A stretch of DNA of 64,000 nucleotides from JASGCL01 sp965262775 (lineage in GTDB: Bacteria > Pseudomonadota > Alphaproteobacteria > JASGCL01), in contig CBDHFT010000005.1 of NCBI GenBank assembly GCA_965262775.1, positions 46,217-110,216 on the forward strand, read 5' to 3'. How positions within the stretch are numbered: the stretch's first letter is position 1; each line of letters begins with the position of its first letter. A program made the translations under genes and the position numbers. Below are positions 28,446 to 37,235 of the stretch, one piece after another. The notes beneath the pieces are model-generated. The model saw only the letters and a program-made list of their open reading frames with translations. It was not told the DNA's origin and did no database searches.

Positions 28446-30413
28446 ATGGTTGAAAAAATTTTGTGGCAACCGAGCGAATCGCAAATTGCCGCTAGCAACT
28501 TACATCATTTCAGCCATTGGCTGTCGCAGCAAGTGGGCAAGAAATTTTCCGACTATGCAAGCCTGCATCAATTTTCTTGTGAAAATCTAGAACAATTTTG
28601 GTTTCATTTTTGGGATTATGCAGGGGTTATAGGAAGCAAGGGCGCGGTTGCGGTAACCCACCCCAACAAAATGCCCCATGCAGGCTTCTTCCCCCAAGCC
28701 ACCTTAAATTTTGCCGAAAATATTCTATGTTCCAAAAAAATTGACCGCGACAAAACCGAAGTTTTTTTTAAAGGCGAAACGGGAAAATCTTATAAAAAAT
28801 CACACGCCATTTTATTAAAGGAAGCCATGCAGTTGGCGCGTAAATTAGAAACATTGGGGGTCAAACCTGGCGACCGTGTGGCGGCCTTCATGCCTAACAT
28901 TCCTGAAACCGTGGTTGCCATGTTGGCAACCTCTTCTATCGGCGCGGTTTTTACCTCCTGCTCGCCCGATTTTGGCGTGGCGGGCGTGTTGGACAGGTTT
29001 GGTCAAACCGCGCCCAAGGTGCTTATTGCTTGCGACGGTTATTATTATGGCGGCAAAGAAATCGATAGTTTGCCAAAAATTGCCGATATTGTTTCTCAAT
29101 TACCGTCCTTGCTCGCGGTGGTGGTGGTGCCGTTCCTTCATGCCGAACCTAACCTAAGTATGTTGGCAAAAAATAAGCCGCAGGTTATATTGTGGGGCGA
29201 TGGTTTGGCGGGGCAGGATGCCACGCCGCGTTTTACCCCATTGCCGTTTGACCACCCATTATTTATTATGTATTCGTCGGGCACGACGGGCGTTCCCAAA
29301 TGTATCGTCCATGGCGCGGGCGGAACATTGTTAAAATTTATGGTCGAGCAAACCATCCATTGTGATTTAAAACCGCGGGATAAAATATTCTTTTTTAGCA
29401 CCTGTGGCTGGATGATGTGGAATTGGTTGCTGGGTTGTTTGCACACTGGGGCGTCGCTCGCCTTGTTTGATGGTTCGCCACTTTATCCCACCCCCAGCGT
29501 TTTATGGGATTATGCCGAGGAATATGGCTTCAGCCATTTTGGCACATCCGCCAAATATATCGACAGCATAAAAAAATCGGGTTATCGGCCGATGGAAAAA
29601 CACTCCTTTCCACATTTGCGTATGGTGCTGACCACTGGCTCGCCCTTGCTGCCCGAAAGTTTTGATTTTATTTATGAAGCCGTGAAACCAAATATCCAGG
29701 TTGCCTCCATCTCTGGCGGGACCGATATTTTAGGATGTTTTTTGGCGGGCAACCCCACCCAACCCGTGGTGCGGGGTGAATTGCAATGCGCCGTGTTGGG
29801 TATGGCGGTTGCGGCATTTGATGACGCTGGCCAGCAAATAAAAGAAGGGCGCGGCGAGCTAGCCTGCACCAAGCCCTTCCCCTCGATGCCGATATATTTT
29901 TGGAACGATGCCGATGGCCAAAAATACAAACAGGCTTATTTTGATCGCTACCCCAATGTTTGGTATCATGGCGATTTTTTAGAAATAACACCAACGGGTT
30001 ATGTCATCCATGGTCGGTCGGACGCAACATTGAATCCTGGCGGCGTGCGCATAGGGACGGCAGAAATTTATCGCCAAGTTGAGCAGTTGCCCACTATTGT
30101 CGAATCCATCGTTATAGGCCAAGATTGGCAGGGGGATACCCGCGTCGTGCTATTCGTTAAATTGCAAGATGGCGTAGGGTTGGACGAAGCCTTAATCAAT
30201 GCCATCAAGAAAAAAATTCGTGATAATTGTTCGCCGCGCCATGTTCCCGCTAAAATATTGGCGGTGGCCGACATTCCACGGACCAAATCGGGCAAAATAA
30301 CCGAATTGGCGGTGCGCGATGTTGTGATGGGCAAAGAAGTTAAAAACAAAGAAGCACTACTCAACCCCGAAGCATTACTATATTTCAAAAACCTGCCAGC
30401 GTTGCAGGTTTAA
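28446..30413 (+). CDS. aacS: Acetoacetyl-CoA synthetase
   Basis: 655 aa, ANL-superfamily ligase. AMP-binding P-loop MYSSGTTGVPKCIVHG, then SISGGTDILGCF, WYHGDFLEITPTGYVIHGRSDATLNPGGVRIGTAEIYR and the C-terminal catalytic Lys in RTKSGKITELAVRD. N-terminal FWHF-like segments and LKFMVEQTIHCDLK favour acetoacetate over acetate as substrate. Activates acetoacetate for PHB or ketone-body use. No PHB gene is nearby. Confidence 0.9.
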   Translation: MVEKILWQPSESQIAASNLHHFSHWLSQQVGKKFSDYASLHQFSCENLEQFWFHFWDYAGVIGSKGAVAVTHPNKMPHAGFFPQATLNFAENILCSKKIDRDKTEVFFKGETGKSYKKSHAILLKEAMQLARKLETLGVKPGDRVAAFMPNIPETVVAMLATSSIGAVFTSCSPDFGVAGVLDRFGQTAPKVLIACDGYYYGGKEIDSLPKIADIVSQLPSLLAVVVVPFLHAEPNLSMLAKNKPQVILWGDGLAGQDATPRFTPLPFDHPLFIMYSSGTTGVPKCIVHGAGGTLLKFMVEQTIHCDLKPRDKIFFFSTCGWMMWNWLLGCLHTGASLALFDGSPLYPTPSVLWDYAEEYGFSHFGTSAKYIDSIKKSGYRPMEKHSFPHLRMVLTTGSPLLPESFDFIYEAVKPNIQVASISGGTDILGCFLAGNPTQPVVRGELQCAVLGMAVAAFDDAGQQIKEGRGELACTKPFPSMPIYFWNDADGQKYKQAYFDRYPNVWYHGDFLEITPTGYVIHGRSDATLNPGGVRIGTAEIYRQVEQLPTIVESIVIGQDWQGDTRVVLFVKLQDGVGLDEALINAIKKKIRDNCSPRHVPAKILAVADIPRTKSGKITELAVRDVVMGKEVKNKEALLNPEALLYFKNLPALQV

Positions 30414-30489
30414 AATACCCGCTTTAATCTAAAAACTTACTAAATGATAGTTATGCACAGGATAATTTGTTATTTTCTATAATTATGTA

Positions 30490-30504
30490 GAACAAAGTAA
30501 AAAC
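30490..30504 (+). promoter_or_regulatory. Possible SOS box before lexA
   Basis: GAAC-N7-AAAC differs by one base from the alphaproteobacterial LexA box read in reverse (GAAC-N7-GAAC). It lies 92 bp upstream of the lexA ATG, close to a TATAAT at 30,478-30,483. Weak evidence. Confidence 0.25.
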
Positions 30505-30595
30505 ATCTGCTATAGTTCAAGCGAATTGCCCAAATAATGGGTTATTTTACACATTATTCATCAACTTGCCTTATGGCATCGCTCTCAACAAAAAT

Positions 30596-31285
30596 ATGTT
30601 AACCCAACAACAACATCGCCTCCTTATGTATCTTCAAAAATGTATTATGGAGCGTGGCTATGCCCCATCTTACGAAGAAATGAAAAATGCGCTGGGGTTG
30701 AAATCAAAATCGGGTGTGCATCGGTTGGTTTTTTCGCTGGAGGAGCGCGGTTATGTTAATCGTCTTCCCAATCGCGCCCGCGCGGTGGAGGTGTTGCGCA
30801 CCCCCGAAGCGAAATTCGGGGTGAAGACGCGCGATATCCTCAATAAAAATTTTGTTAGCAAAGAAGGCCAGGCAAGAGGATTAAGCGAAAAAAATAGCGA
30901 GGTTACTATTCTGCCGCTATATGGAAAAATTGCAGCGGGCACGCCGATTACGGCGTTGCAAGATCCCAACGAATTTATCGAGGCCCCCAGTTCCATGTTG
31001 GGTTTCGGTGATTTTTATGCATTAAAAATTGAGGGGGATTCGATGAAGGACGCTGGCATTTTTGACGGCGATGTGGTTGTTATCAAAAAACAAGACCACG
31101 CCGATGATGGGCAAATTGTGGTGGCGTTGGTGGATAAAGAGGAAGCAACATTAAAAAAAATAAAATACAGCGGCGACAAGGTTTTATTACAACCCGCCAA
31201 CAAACATTATAAAGTTTATGATTTGGCGCGCCATCGCGTTATTATCCAGGGCATATTGCGCGGCCTTATTAGGCAATATAAATAG
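30596..31285 (+). CDS. lexA: LexA repressor
   Basis: 229 aa from the ATG at 30,596; the family start is MLTxxQ, and the ten residues further upstream do not belong. N-terminal winged helix with SYEEMKNALGLKSKSGVHRLVFSLEERGYVNRLPNRARA, the alphaproteobacterial form. Self-cleavage site Ala-Gly in GKIAAGTPI, nucleophile Ser in GDSMKDAGIFDGD and base Lys in VDKEEATLKK. Represses the SOS regulon until RecA triggers autocleavage. Confidence 0.95.
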   Translation: MLTQQQHRLLMYLQKCIMERGYAPSYEEMKNALGLKSKSGVHRLVFSLEERGYVNRLPNRARAVEVLRTPEAKFGVKTRDILNKNFVSKEGQARGLSEKNSEVTILPLYGKIAAGTPITALQDPNEFIEAPSSMLGFGDFYALKIEGDSMKDAGIFDGDVVVIKKQDHADDGQIVVALVDKEEATLKKIKYSGDKVLLQPANKHYKVYDLARHRVIIQGILRGLIRQYK

Positions 31286-31312
31286 CGGCGGCGGCCAACG
31301 CCCCTTCCCAGC

Positions 31313-31957
31313 CTATTTTTTATTATTTTTTTTGGAGGAATTTTTTAACTTTGCTAGGGCTGGATTTTTTTTGGTTGAGGATGCTTCGTCCATAACCCGT
31401 TTGATGCGGCGTTGAATGGTATAATATATACCAAGCATCACGAGGCTGAATAACCCCACCGCCAGCCAACGGCTATGCCCCAAATCGTCCCAATATTGGG
31501 TGCCAAATTCACGGATAACGAAAAATAATCCACCCGTCCAAATAACTATCACTAACAAACTCATTAACAACACCTGCCTGATGTTGAATTTATAAAAACC
31601 AAGCGCGCCATAGATGGCTATACGCATGCCAGGCACATAACGCGCCGCCAATATCGCCAATATCAAATGATTTTGTAACCATTGCATGACTTTGTACATG
31701 CCTTCCCTTGCCATTATTTTTCTAATCCAACTATTGCGGTGCGCCAAATGACCAAGGAGATAACAAACCGATTCCCCCAAAAAAATGCCACCAAACAAAG
31801 AAGTAAGAGCCATAAAAGTAGAAATTTTACCGCCCACAGCCAAAACCGCCGCGGTAATGATAGTAGCATCCTCTGCAAAAATAACCGCCAACCCCAACAG
31901 CAAACCAATAATATGCGGGTTGTCGCGTAAAAAACTTAAAATATAGTCAGCCACCAT
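31313..31957 (-). CDS. DedA-family membrane protein
   Basis: 214 aa with five to six hydrophobic helices. Family motifs: FAEDATIITAAVLAVGG (re-entrant loop with acidic residues), GIFLGESVCYLLGH and the Arg in ARYVPGMRIAIYGALGF. DedA proteins flip undecaprenyl phosphate or phospholipids. The C-terminal tail is Lys-rich. Follows the GNAT gene by 6 bp on the same strand, so UDG-GNAT-DedA is likely one operon. Confidence 0.88.
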   Translation of the reverse strand: MVADYILSFLRDNPHIIGLLLGLAVIFAEDATIITAAVLAVGGKISTFMALTSLFGGIFLGESVCYLLGHLAHRNSWIRKIMAREGMYKVMQWLQNHLILAILAARYVPGMRIAIYGALGFYKFNIRQVLLMSLLVIVIWTGGLFFVIREFGTQYWDDLGHSRWLAVGLFSLVMLGIYYTIQRRIKRVMDEASSTKKNPALAKLKNSSKKNNKK

Positions 31958-31963
31958 TATTTT

Positions 31964-32509
31964 TTATAACCGATTGATAAAATTTAATCTACCGCGATGT
32001 TTTAGTATTTCTTGCTTATCATGGCAACGAACCAATAACGACAAAGGCGCGATAGGACCGTCAAAACTGTATTGTTCTGTATTTTCATAATTTTCTATAT
32101 TGCAAAACCCGTGCCGCTGGTAGTAATCATAACCGCCAACTAAAAATATAAGGTGATTGAAGCTATGTTCTGCATCAACCGACGCCAAACCTTGCTGAAT
32201 AAGGAAATTCCCCAAGCCTTGCCGTTGGTAATCACGGTGAATAGCCACGGGACCCATGAGGCTAGCCTCGGTGTTATCTTCTAATATTAACTTATAGAAA
32301 CGAATGAGCCCCAATAATTTGTCGTCTTGGTTGCGGTAATGAAAACTATGCTTGTAATCGGGGGCAATATTACGCCGTAAAAAATTTAAAGTCCGCAGGT
32401 GCCGCCCCAAGCCAAATACATTGTCTAAAAAATTCTCGCTATCAAGGAAATCTTCCTTCCTTTCTAATCTCAGATATTTTTTTTCCCACAACATGACGAC
32501 ACCATTCAT
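31964..32509 (-). CDS. GNAT-family N-acetyltransferase
   Basis: 181 aa. Acetyl-CoA loop HRDYQRQGLGNFLIQQGL (the Q/RxxGxG/A motif) and the following LVGGYDYYQRHGF, as in YhbS-like acetyltransferases. Substrate unknown. The start overlaps the end of the UDG gene by four bases (ATGA). Confidence 0.85.
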   Translation of the reverse strand: MNGVVMLWEKKYLRLERKEDFLDSENFLDNVFGLGRHLRTLNFLRRNIAPDYKHSFHYRNQDDKLLGLIRFYKLILEDNTEASLMGPVAIHRDYQRQGLGNFLIQQGLASVDAEHSFNHLIFLVGGYDYYQRHGFCNIENYENTEQYSFDGPIAPLSLLVRCHDKQEILKHRGRLNFINRL

Positions 32510-33492
32510 GTTGGTTGTGTGGCCTGCCTAATGCGCAATATATCTTGCCACAGCGACCTTTTTTCCACGGGGTTTTGCCAATAGTAATCGGGCGACTGGC
32601 TAACCAGCACGGGAATTTCCTGGCTAGATTTGTCGCCAGCAATTGATAAGGTTACATTGTTTTTGCCTTGGTATTTGGCGAGGGTGCTGTTGAAAAATCC
32701 CATGACGCCGCCGATACCCATTATCCATAATTGTTTGGGGTTGATAATTTCTATCTGCTTGAGCAAAAATGGCAAACAAGATAATTGTTCGCCAAGGTTA
32801 GGCGAGCGGTTGCCTGGCCTTTTCCAATAAAGACTATTGGTAATATATATATTTTTATCCATGCTAAACCCGCCCGCCAGCAAGGCTTTTTTGATAAGGA
32901 TGCCTGGCGCGCCCGTAAAAACTTGACCTTCTCTATCCTCGGTGGCGTCGGGCGCATCGCCAATCACCATGATATCGGGGTTCTGGCTAACCCCCGCGCC
33001 AAACACCAAATGACGGGCTAGGTTTTTCAGTGGGCAACCCTCGTAACCCTCAAGCGCCGCAAGCAATTCATCAAGGGTTTTGCATCCGCTGGCCAATAAT
33101 TTTGCCTGCTCGCTGGCGGCGAAACTGCCGAGTGGCACGGTGGTGGTGGTAACGGGCGGCGGGTTGTTGCCTTGATGATTGCTGTTCTGATTTGGCTTGC
33201 GCGATGAAGATAATGCCGTGGCCGCAGCGGAATGACTATCCTGCACCATATTTACTTTTTTAACAGCGCGGTTGAGCGATATCGCAGCCTCGCCAAATCG
33301 CGATAGGGGCTTGATGGCGTGGTCTTCATCGGCCCCCATTGATAATTGCCAATCAAGTGCCGATAATAAATTTCTTAGGGTATTTTTATCCATGTTTTCA
33401 TCCATGTTTTTATCCATGGCGTCATGCCCTGCCCTGGTCTCCCTGGCTATACTAGGCGAATGCAAAGAAAACATAGAATGGATGGTAGACAT
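32506..33492 (-). CDS. Uracil-DNA glycosylase, family-4-like
   Basis: Up to 328 aa. The catalytic domain (about 125-325) has IGDAPDATEDREGQVFTGAPG and NSLYWKRPGNRSPN, the alphaproteobacterial variant in which the third cluster Cys of KCRPPGNR is replaced by Trp. Cys are present in SGCKTL, EGCPL and LSCLPF. Removes uracil from DNA. The start is uncertain: several in-frame ATG occur in a 12-bp tandem repeat at 33,383-33,418, and the family usually begins near MDKNTLRNLLSALDWQL. Divergent from ETF-QO, a common arrangement. Confidence 0.87.
   Translation of the reverse strand: MSTIHSMFSLHSPSIARETRAGHDAMDKNMDENMDKNTLRNLLSALDWQLSMGADEDHAIKPLSRFGEAAISLNRAVKKVNMVQDSHSAAATALSSSRKPNQNSNHQGNNPPPVTTTTVPLGSFAASEQAKLLASGCKTLDELLAALEGYEGCPLKNLARHLVFGAGVSQNPDIMVIGDAPDATEDREGQVFTGAPGILIKKALLAGGFSMDKNIYITNSLYWKRPGNRSPNLGEQLSCLPFLLKQIEIINPKQLWIMGIGGVMGFFNSTLAKYQGKNNVTLSIAGDKSSQEIPVLVSQSPDYYWQNPVEKRSLWQDILRIRQATQPT
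33383..33418 (-). repeat. Three tandem 12-bp repeats at the UDG start
   Basis: Three copies of CATGGATRAAAA (minus strand; the middle one has one changed base) encode MDKN-MDEN-MDKN. Each carries an ATG in the UDG frame, so the copy number could change the start. Confidence 0.6.
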
Positions 33493-33521
33493 GGAATTGA
33501 AAAATAAGTTGCAATTTTTTT

Positions 33522-33551
33522 TTGACTATACTAGTTATATTTTTGTATCTT
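33522..33551 (+). promoter_or_regulatory. ETF-QO promoter
   Basis: TTGACT (33,522-33,527), 18 bp, TATCTT (33,546-33,551), about 75 bp before the start codon. Confidence 0.4.
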
Positions 33552-33627
33552 CAAGTAATCATTCGGCGATTCTGCCAATTTTGTAAAGCAACTTATTGAC
33601 AATAACAAGAATACAAAAAACAAAACC

Positions 33628-35277
33628 ATGACACGCGAAGCAATGGAATTTGATGTGGTGATAGTTGGGGCGGGCCCTGCGGGCTTGGCGGCGGCTATCA
33701 AATTAAAACAATTGGCGGCGGGCAACAACGGCGGGCGCGATATATCGGTATGCGTTATAGAAAAAGGTTCGGAAGTCGGTGCCCATATTTTGTCGGGCGC
33801 GGTGATGGAACCACGCGGTTTAAACGAATTGCTGCCTGATTGGCAAAAAATGGATAGCCCTGTCAAAACCGCGGCGAAGGATGACCATTTTATGTTCTTA
33901 ACTAAAAACAATGCCTTTCGCTTACCCACCCCGCCACAAATGAATAACCACGGCAATTATATTGTATCCTTGGGCCAAGTAGTGCGCTGGCTTGGCCAAC
34001 AGGCTGAATCGCTAGGGGTAGAAATTTATCCTGGCTTCTCCGCCACCGAAGTTTTATTCAATAAAAATGGCGCGGTGGCGGGCGTTGCCACCAACGACGT
34101 GGGCGTGGATAAACAAGGGAAAAAAACAGCCGACTACCAACCTGGCATGGAATTGCGGGCGCGCTACACCATTTTTGCCGAGGGTTGCCGCGGCCACCTG
34201 ACCAAAATGATGATGGAAAAATTCCAATTACGCAAAAATGCGCAACCGCAAACCTACGGCATTGGCATTAAAGAATTGTGGGAAATTCCAGTTAAGAATT
34301 CCAAACCTGGTAACATCATTCACACCACGGGTTGGCCCCTTTCTTTTGATACCTATGGCGGGTCATTTATTTATCATTTGGAAAAAACCGCCGAAAGGGG
34401 CGTGCTGGCAATTGGTTTTGTTATTGGTCTTGATTATCCGAATCCTCACCTGTCGCCCTATATGGAATTTCAACGTTTTAAACATCACCCCTTTGTTAAA
34501 AAAATATTAACGGGCGGCAAGCGAATCTCTTACGGTGCGCGCGCCATTAACGAAGGGGGCTTCCAATCTATCCCCAAACTCACCATGCCTGGCGGTTTGT
34601 TGGTGGGTTGCACCGCGGGGTTTTTGAACGTGCCAAAAATTAAGGGTTCTCACACCGCAATAAAAACTGGCATGCTGGCGGCGGAATCAATCGCCGCTGC
34701 CCTTTCGACCGATAACCCCGCGGTGGAATTATTTGATTACGAGGTTGCGGTTAAGAAATCGTGGGTCTGGCAAGAATTAAAATTGGCGCGCAATATTCGC
34801 CCTTCCTTTAAATGGGGTTATTTGTTTGGCTTGGTTTACAGCGCGCTGGATACCTATATTTTTCGTGGCCGCGCACCGTGGACATTGTCGCATCATGGCG
34901 CCGACAACCTGTCATTAAAGAAAAAATCCGCCGCCAAAAAAATAAATTATCCCAAACCTGATAATATCATTAGTTTCGACCGTCTGACAAATCTTGCATT
35001 TTCGGGCACCAATCACGAGGAAAACCAACCTTGCCACCTGACCTTAAAAAATAACAAAATTCCCATTACCATCAATTTGGCCAATTATGACGCGCCCGAA
35101 CAACGTTATTGCCCCGCTGGCGTTTATGAAATCATTGGGGAGGGTAAAAAAGCTGCCTTGCAGATAAATGCTCAAAATTGCGTTCATTGCAAAACCTGCG
35201 ATATCAAGGACCCAACCCAAAATATCAATTGGGTGGCCCCGATGGGCGGTGGCGGTCCAAACTACACCCAAATGTAG
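33628..35277 (+). CDS. Electron transfer flavoprotein-ubiquinone oxidoreductase
   Basis: 549 aa, full length. FAD-binding VGAGPAGLAAAIKLKQL at the N-terminus, HILSGAVMEPRGLNELLPDW, GCTAGFLNVPKIKGSHTA, and near the C-terminus the 4Fe-4S ligands CVHCKTCDIKDPTQNINWV. It passes electrons from ETF (fatty and amino acid oxidation) to ubiquinone at the inner membrane. The etfAB genes are not here. Confidence 0.96.
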   Translation: MTREAMEFDVVIVGAGPAGLAAAIKLKQLAAGNNGGRDISVCVIEKGSEVGAHILSGAVMEPRGLNELLPDWQKMDSPVKTAAKDDHFMFLTKNNAFRLPTPPQMNNHGNYIVSLGQVVRWLGQQAESLGVEIYPGFSATEVLFNKNGAVAGVATNDVGVDKQGKKTADYQPGMELRARYTIFAEGCRGHLTKMMMEKFQLRKNAQPQTYGIGIKELWEIPVKNSKPGNIIHTTGWPLSFDTYGGSFIYHLEKTAERGVLAIGFVIGLDYPNPHLSPYMEFQRFKHHPFVKKILTGGKRISYGARAINEGGFQSIPKLTMPGGLLVGCTAGFLNVPKIKGSHTAIKTGMLAAESIAAALSTDNPAVELFDYEVAVKKSWVWQELKLARNIRPSFKWGYLFGLVYSALDTYIFRGRAPWTLSHHGADNLSLKKKSAAKKINYPKPDNIISFDRLTNLAFSGTNHEENQPCHLTLKNNKIPITINLANYDAPEQRYCPAGVYEIIGEGKKAALQINAQNCVHCKTCDIKDPTQNINWVAPMGGGGPNYTQM

Positions 35278-35282
35278 TTTGT

Positions 35283-35304
35283 AAAAACCCTAGCGTCGTC
35301 TAGG
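35283..35304 (-). terminator. Intrinsic terminator after the PglK-like gene
   Basis: Minus strand: CCTAG-ACGACG-CTAGG followed by G and five T. The stem has only 5 bp. It lies in the convergent gap with ETF-QO. Confidence 0.4.
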
Positions 35305-35319
35305 CCCTTGACCAGCTTG

Positions 35320-37140
35320 TTACACCTTGGCCTGCAGTAGGTAACTGCGAAAATCTTCGTTGCTTTTTTCTAATTCTGAAAAATTGCCGCTGCTTTTTAT
35401 TTCGCCCTCTTTTATAAAAAGTATCTTATCACAGCTTTTTAACGTCGAAAGGCGGTGGGCTATCATCACCACGGTTAATTGCCCTTTTAAGGTTTGCAAA
35501 TAATCAAAAAACGATTTTTCGGTGGCCATGTCTAGTTTGGCCGAGGCCTCATCAAGCACTAATATTTCGATATGGCGATAAAATGCCCGGGCGATAGCAA
35601 TCCGTTGCCCCTGCCCGCCCGATAATAATTTTTCGCCCTCGCCAATTTTTGTAAAAATACCATGGGGTAAGGATTTAACAAAATCCCAAATCTGAGCTTT
35701 TTTCAATGCTTCAACAATTTGATTTTGTTTCTGTTTGGATGATTTGATTTCCGCCAAGGATTCGCCATAGGCAACATTTTCTGCCACGGTGCCAACGGCA
35801 ATATAAATATCTTGGTCAACCATACCAATTTTTTTATACCAATGATGGATATGTTCGGGGCGCAATATTGTGTCATCAACCTTAATATGTCCTTTGCTGG
35901 GCGCAATGAACCCCATCAACAAATTTGCCAGGGTTGTTTTGCCACTACCCGATGGACCCGTTAAGCCAATGAATTCCCCCTTCTTAATAATCATGTTTAC
36001 ATTATCAAGCACATTTTTTTCCTTTTCATTATAGCGATAAGCAACTTGATGAAAATTGATAGATTGCTTAAAATCTATGGGCAAACTATTCTCAATCTCG
36101 ACGCCCCGCGCGGCCCGCACTTCTTTATATTCATCTAACAATGTGCGCAAAATGGTCGAAAAAGATTTTAGGTGATTCCAGCTGTGCATAATGCGATTTA
36201 AGTAAGGCAAAAGTCGAAAAACCACCCCAACCATGATACCAATTTGTGCGGTCAACAAATTATTATTTGTTGAAAGCCCAGCAAGAGCGTTAAATATAAC
36301 TATCAGACCTATAATTGCCAAAACCTCGGTTATTTGACTAGGCAAGAAGCCAAGAAAGCCAGCCCGCGCCTTATCTACCGAATCGGGTAAAATTATTTTA
36401 TTATATTGCTTGATGTAAGTTTCCTCTTGCCCTGACAATTTTGCTTCCTTAATATTATTAATCGAATTTTCTTCTACCAATGACCTTGCTATGGTTCGTC
36501 TCAGCAAGGCTTCCTGTATTTTAATCAACTTTTGCCGAATGTAAAATCTATCCACCACAAAGGCCACCACAGCAACCACCAACACCAACAATATGACCGA
36601 CCGCAAGGTAACAAGTATAACCAGCAATAAAAAGAATATTTGCAAACTATAAGAAAGCAAAAAAACCAGATGAAGGAAAAACTCATTGGGAACATGATGA
36701 GCATAATTTATCATGGTGCGCATGTAAGGCAGGTTGCGTTTTAATAAAACAGCGTAGTTAGCCTTAAAATAATTAAAAAACACCTCTTGGCTTATTTTAT
36801 TGCCCCACAAAGCCGTGACCTTTGAAATACGTTGATGATATAATATCTGCAAACCGGTTTTGGCGACAAATAACACCGCTACCATCGCGCTTAATGTCAA
36901 CAATATCTCCAACGGATTAACCACCGAGAAATGCTGAAACGCAGGACCTATCCAGCGATAGTTCAATATTGCCACAGGATCCGACATAACCACCACAAGC
37001 CAAAACAAGGGAACGAACCCCAGGGTTTCACACAACCCCACCAGGATATTCCCCGCCAACAATTTAAAAATTTGTTTTTTGCTTGAAAATCGAAAGCAGG
37101 CCTGACTTTCGATTAATAACTGAATATATTTTTTCATCAA
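35320..37140 (-). CDS. ABC transporter, PglK-like oligosaccharide flippase
   Basis: 606 aa half-transporter. Six membrane helices (about 25-320) fused to an ATPase with Walker A GPSGSGKTTLANLLMG, Q-loop MVDQDIY, signature LLSGGQGQRIAIARAF, Walker B ILVLDEASAKLD and H-loop IAHRLST. The N-terminal part (LVGLCETLGFVPLFWLVVVM) and overall length fit PglK/WlaB-type flippases of lipid-linked oligosaccharides; a lipid A or peptide exporter is the alternative. The neighbour galE supports a glycan role. Confidence 0.85.
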   Translation of the reverse strand: MMKKYIQLLIESQACFRFSSKKQIFKLLAGNILVGLCETLGFVPLFWLVVVMSDPVAILNYRWIGPAFQHFSVVNPLEILLTLSAMVAVLFVAKTGLQILYHQRISKVTALWGNKISQEVFFNYFKANYAVLLKRNLPYMRTMINYAHHVPNEFFLHLVFLLSYSLQIFFLLLVILVTLRSVILLVLVVAVVAFVVDRFYIRQKLIKIQEALLRRTIARSLVEENSINNIKEAKLSGQEETYIKQYNKIILPDSVDKARAGFLGFLPSQITEVLAIIGLIVIFNALAGLSTNNNLLTAQIGIMVGVVFRLLPYLNRIMHSWNHLKSFSTILRTLLDEYKEVRAARGVEIENSLPIDFKQSINFHQVAYRYNEKEKNVLDNVNMIIKKGEFIGLTGPSGSGKTTLANLLMGFIAPSKGHIKVDDTILRPEHIHHWYKKIGMVDQDIYIAVGTVAENVAYGESLAEIKSSKQKQNQIVEALKKAQIWDFVKSLPHGIFTKIGEGEKLLSGGQGQRIAIARAFYRHIEILVLDEASAKLDMATEKSFFDYLQTLKGQLTVVMIAHRLSTLKSCDKILFIKEGEIKSSGNFSELEKSNEDFRSYLLQAKV

Positions 37141-37144
37141 ATTA

Positions 37145-37185
37145 TCTATAGATTACTTACGGGAAAAATACAAATTCTATAGATT
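37145..37185. promoter_or_regulatory. Twin palindromic boxes between pglK-like and galE
   Basis: TCTATAGATT occurs at 37,145-37,154 and again at 37,176-37,185, 31 bp apart, about three helical turns. Each contains the perfect palindrome TCTATAGA. The position between divergent genes suits a shared operator. Confidence 0.35.
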
Positions 37186-37235
37186 GAAAAAATATCGCGC
37201 CCGTGGCATAAGCCATGATAGGGATTTAAAAAAAC

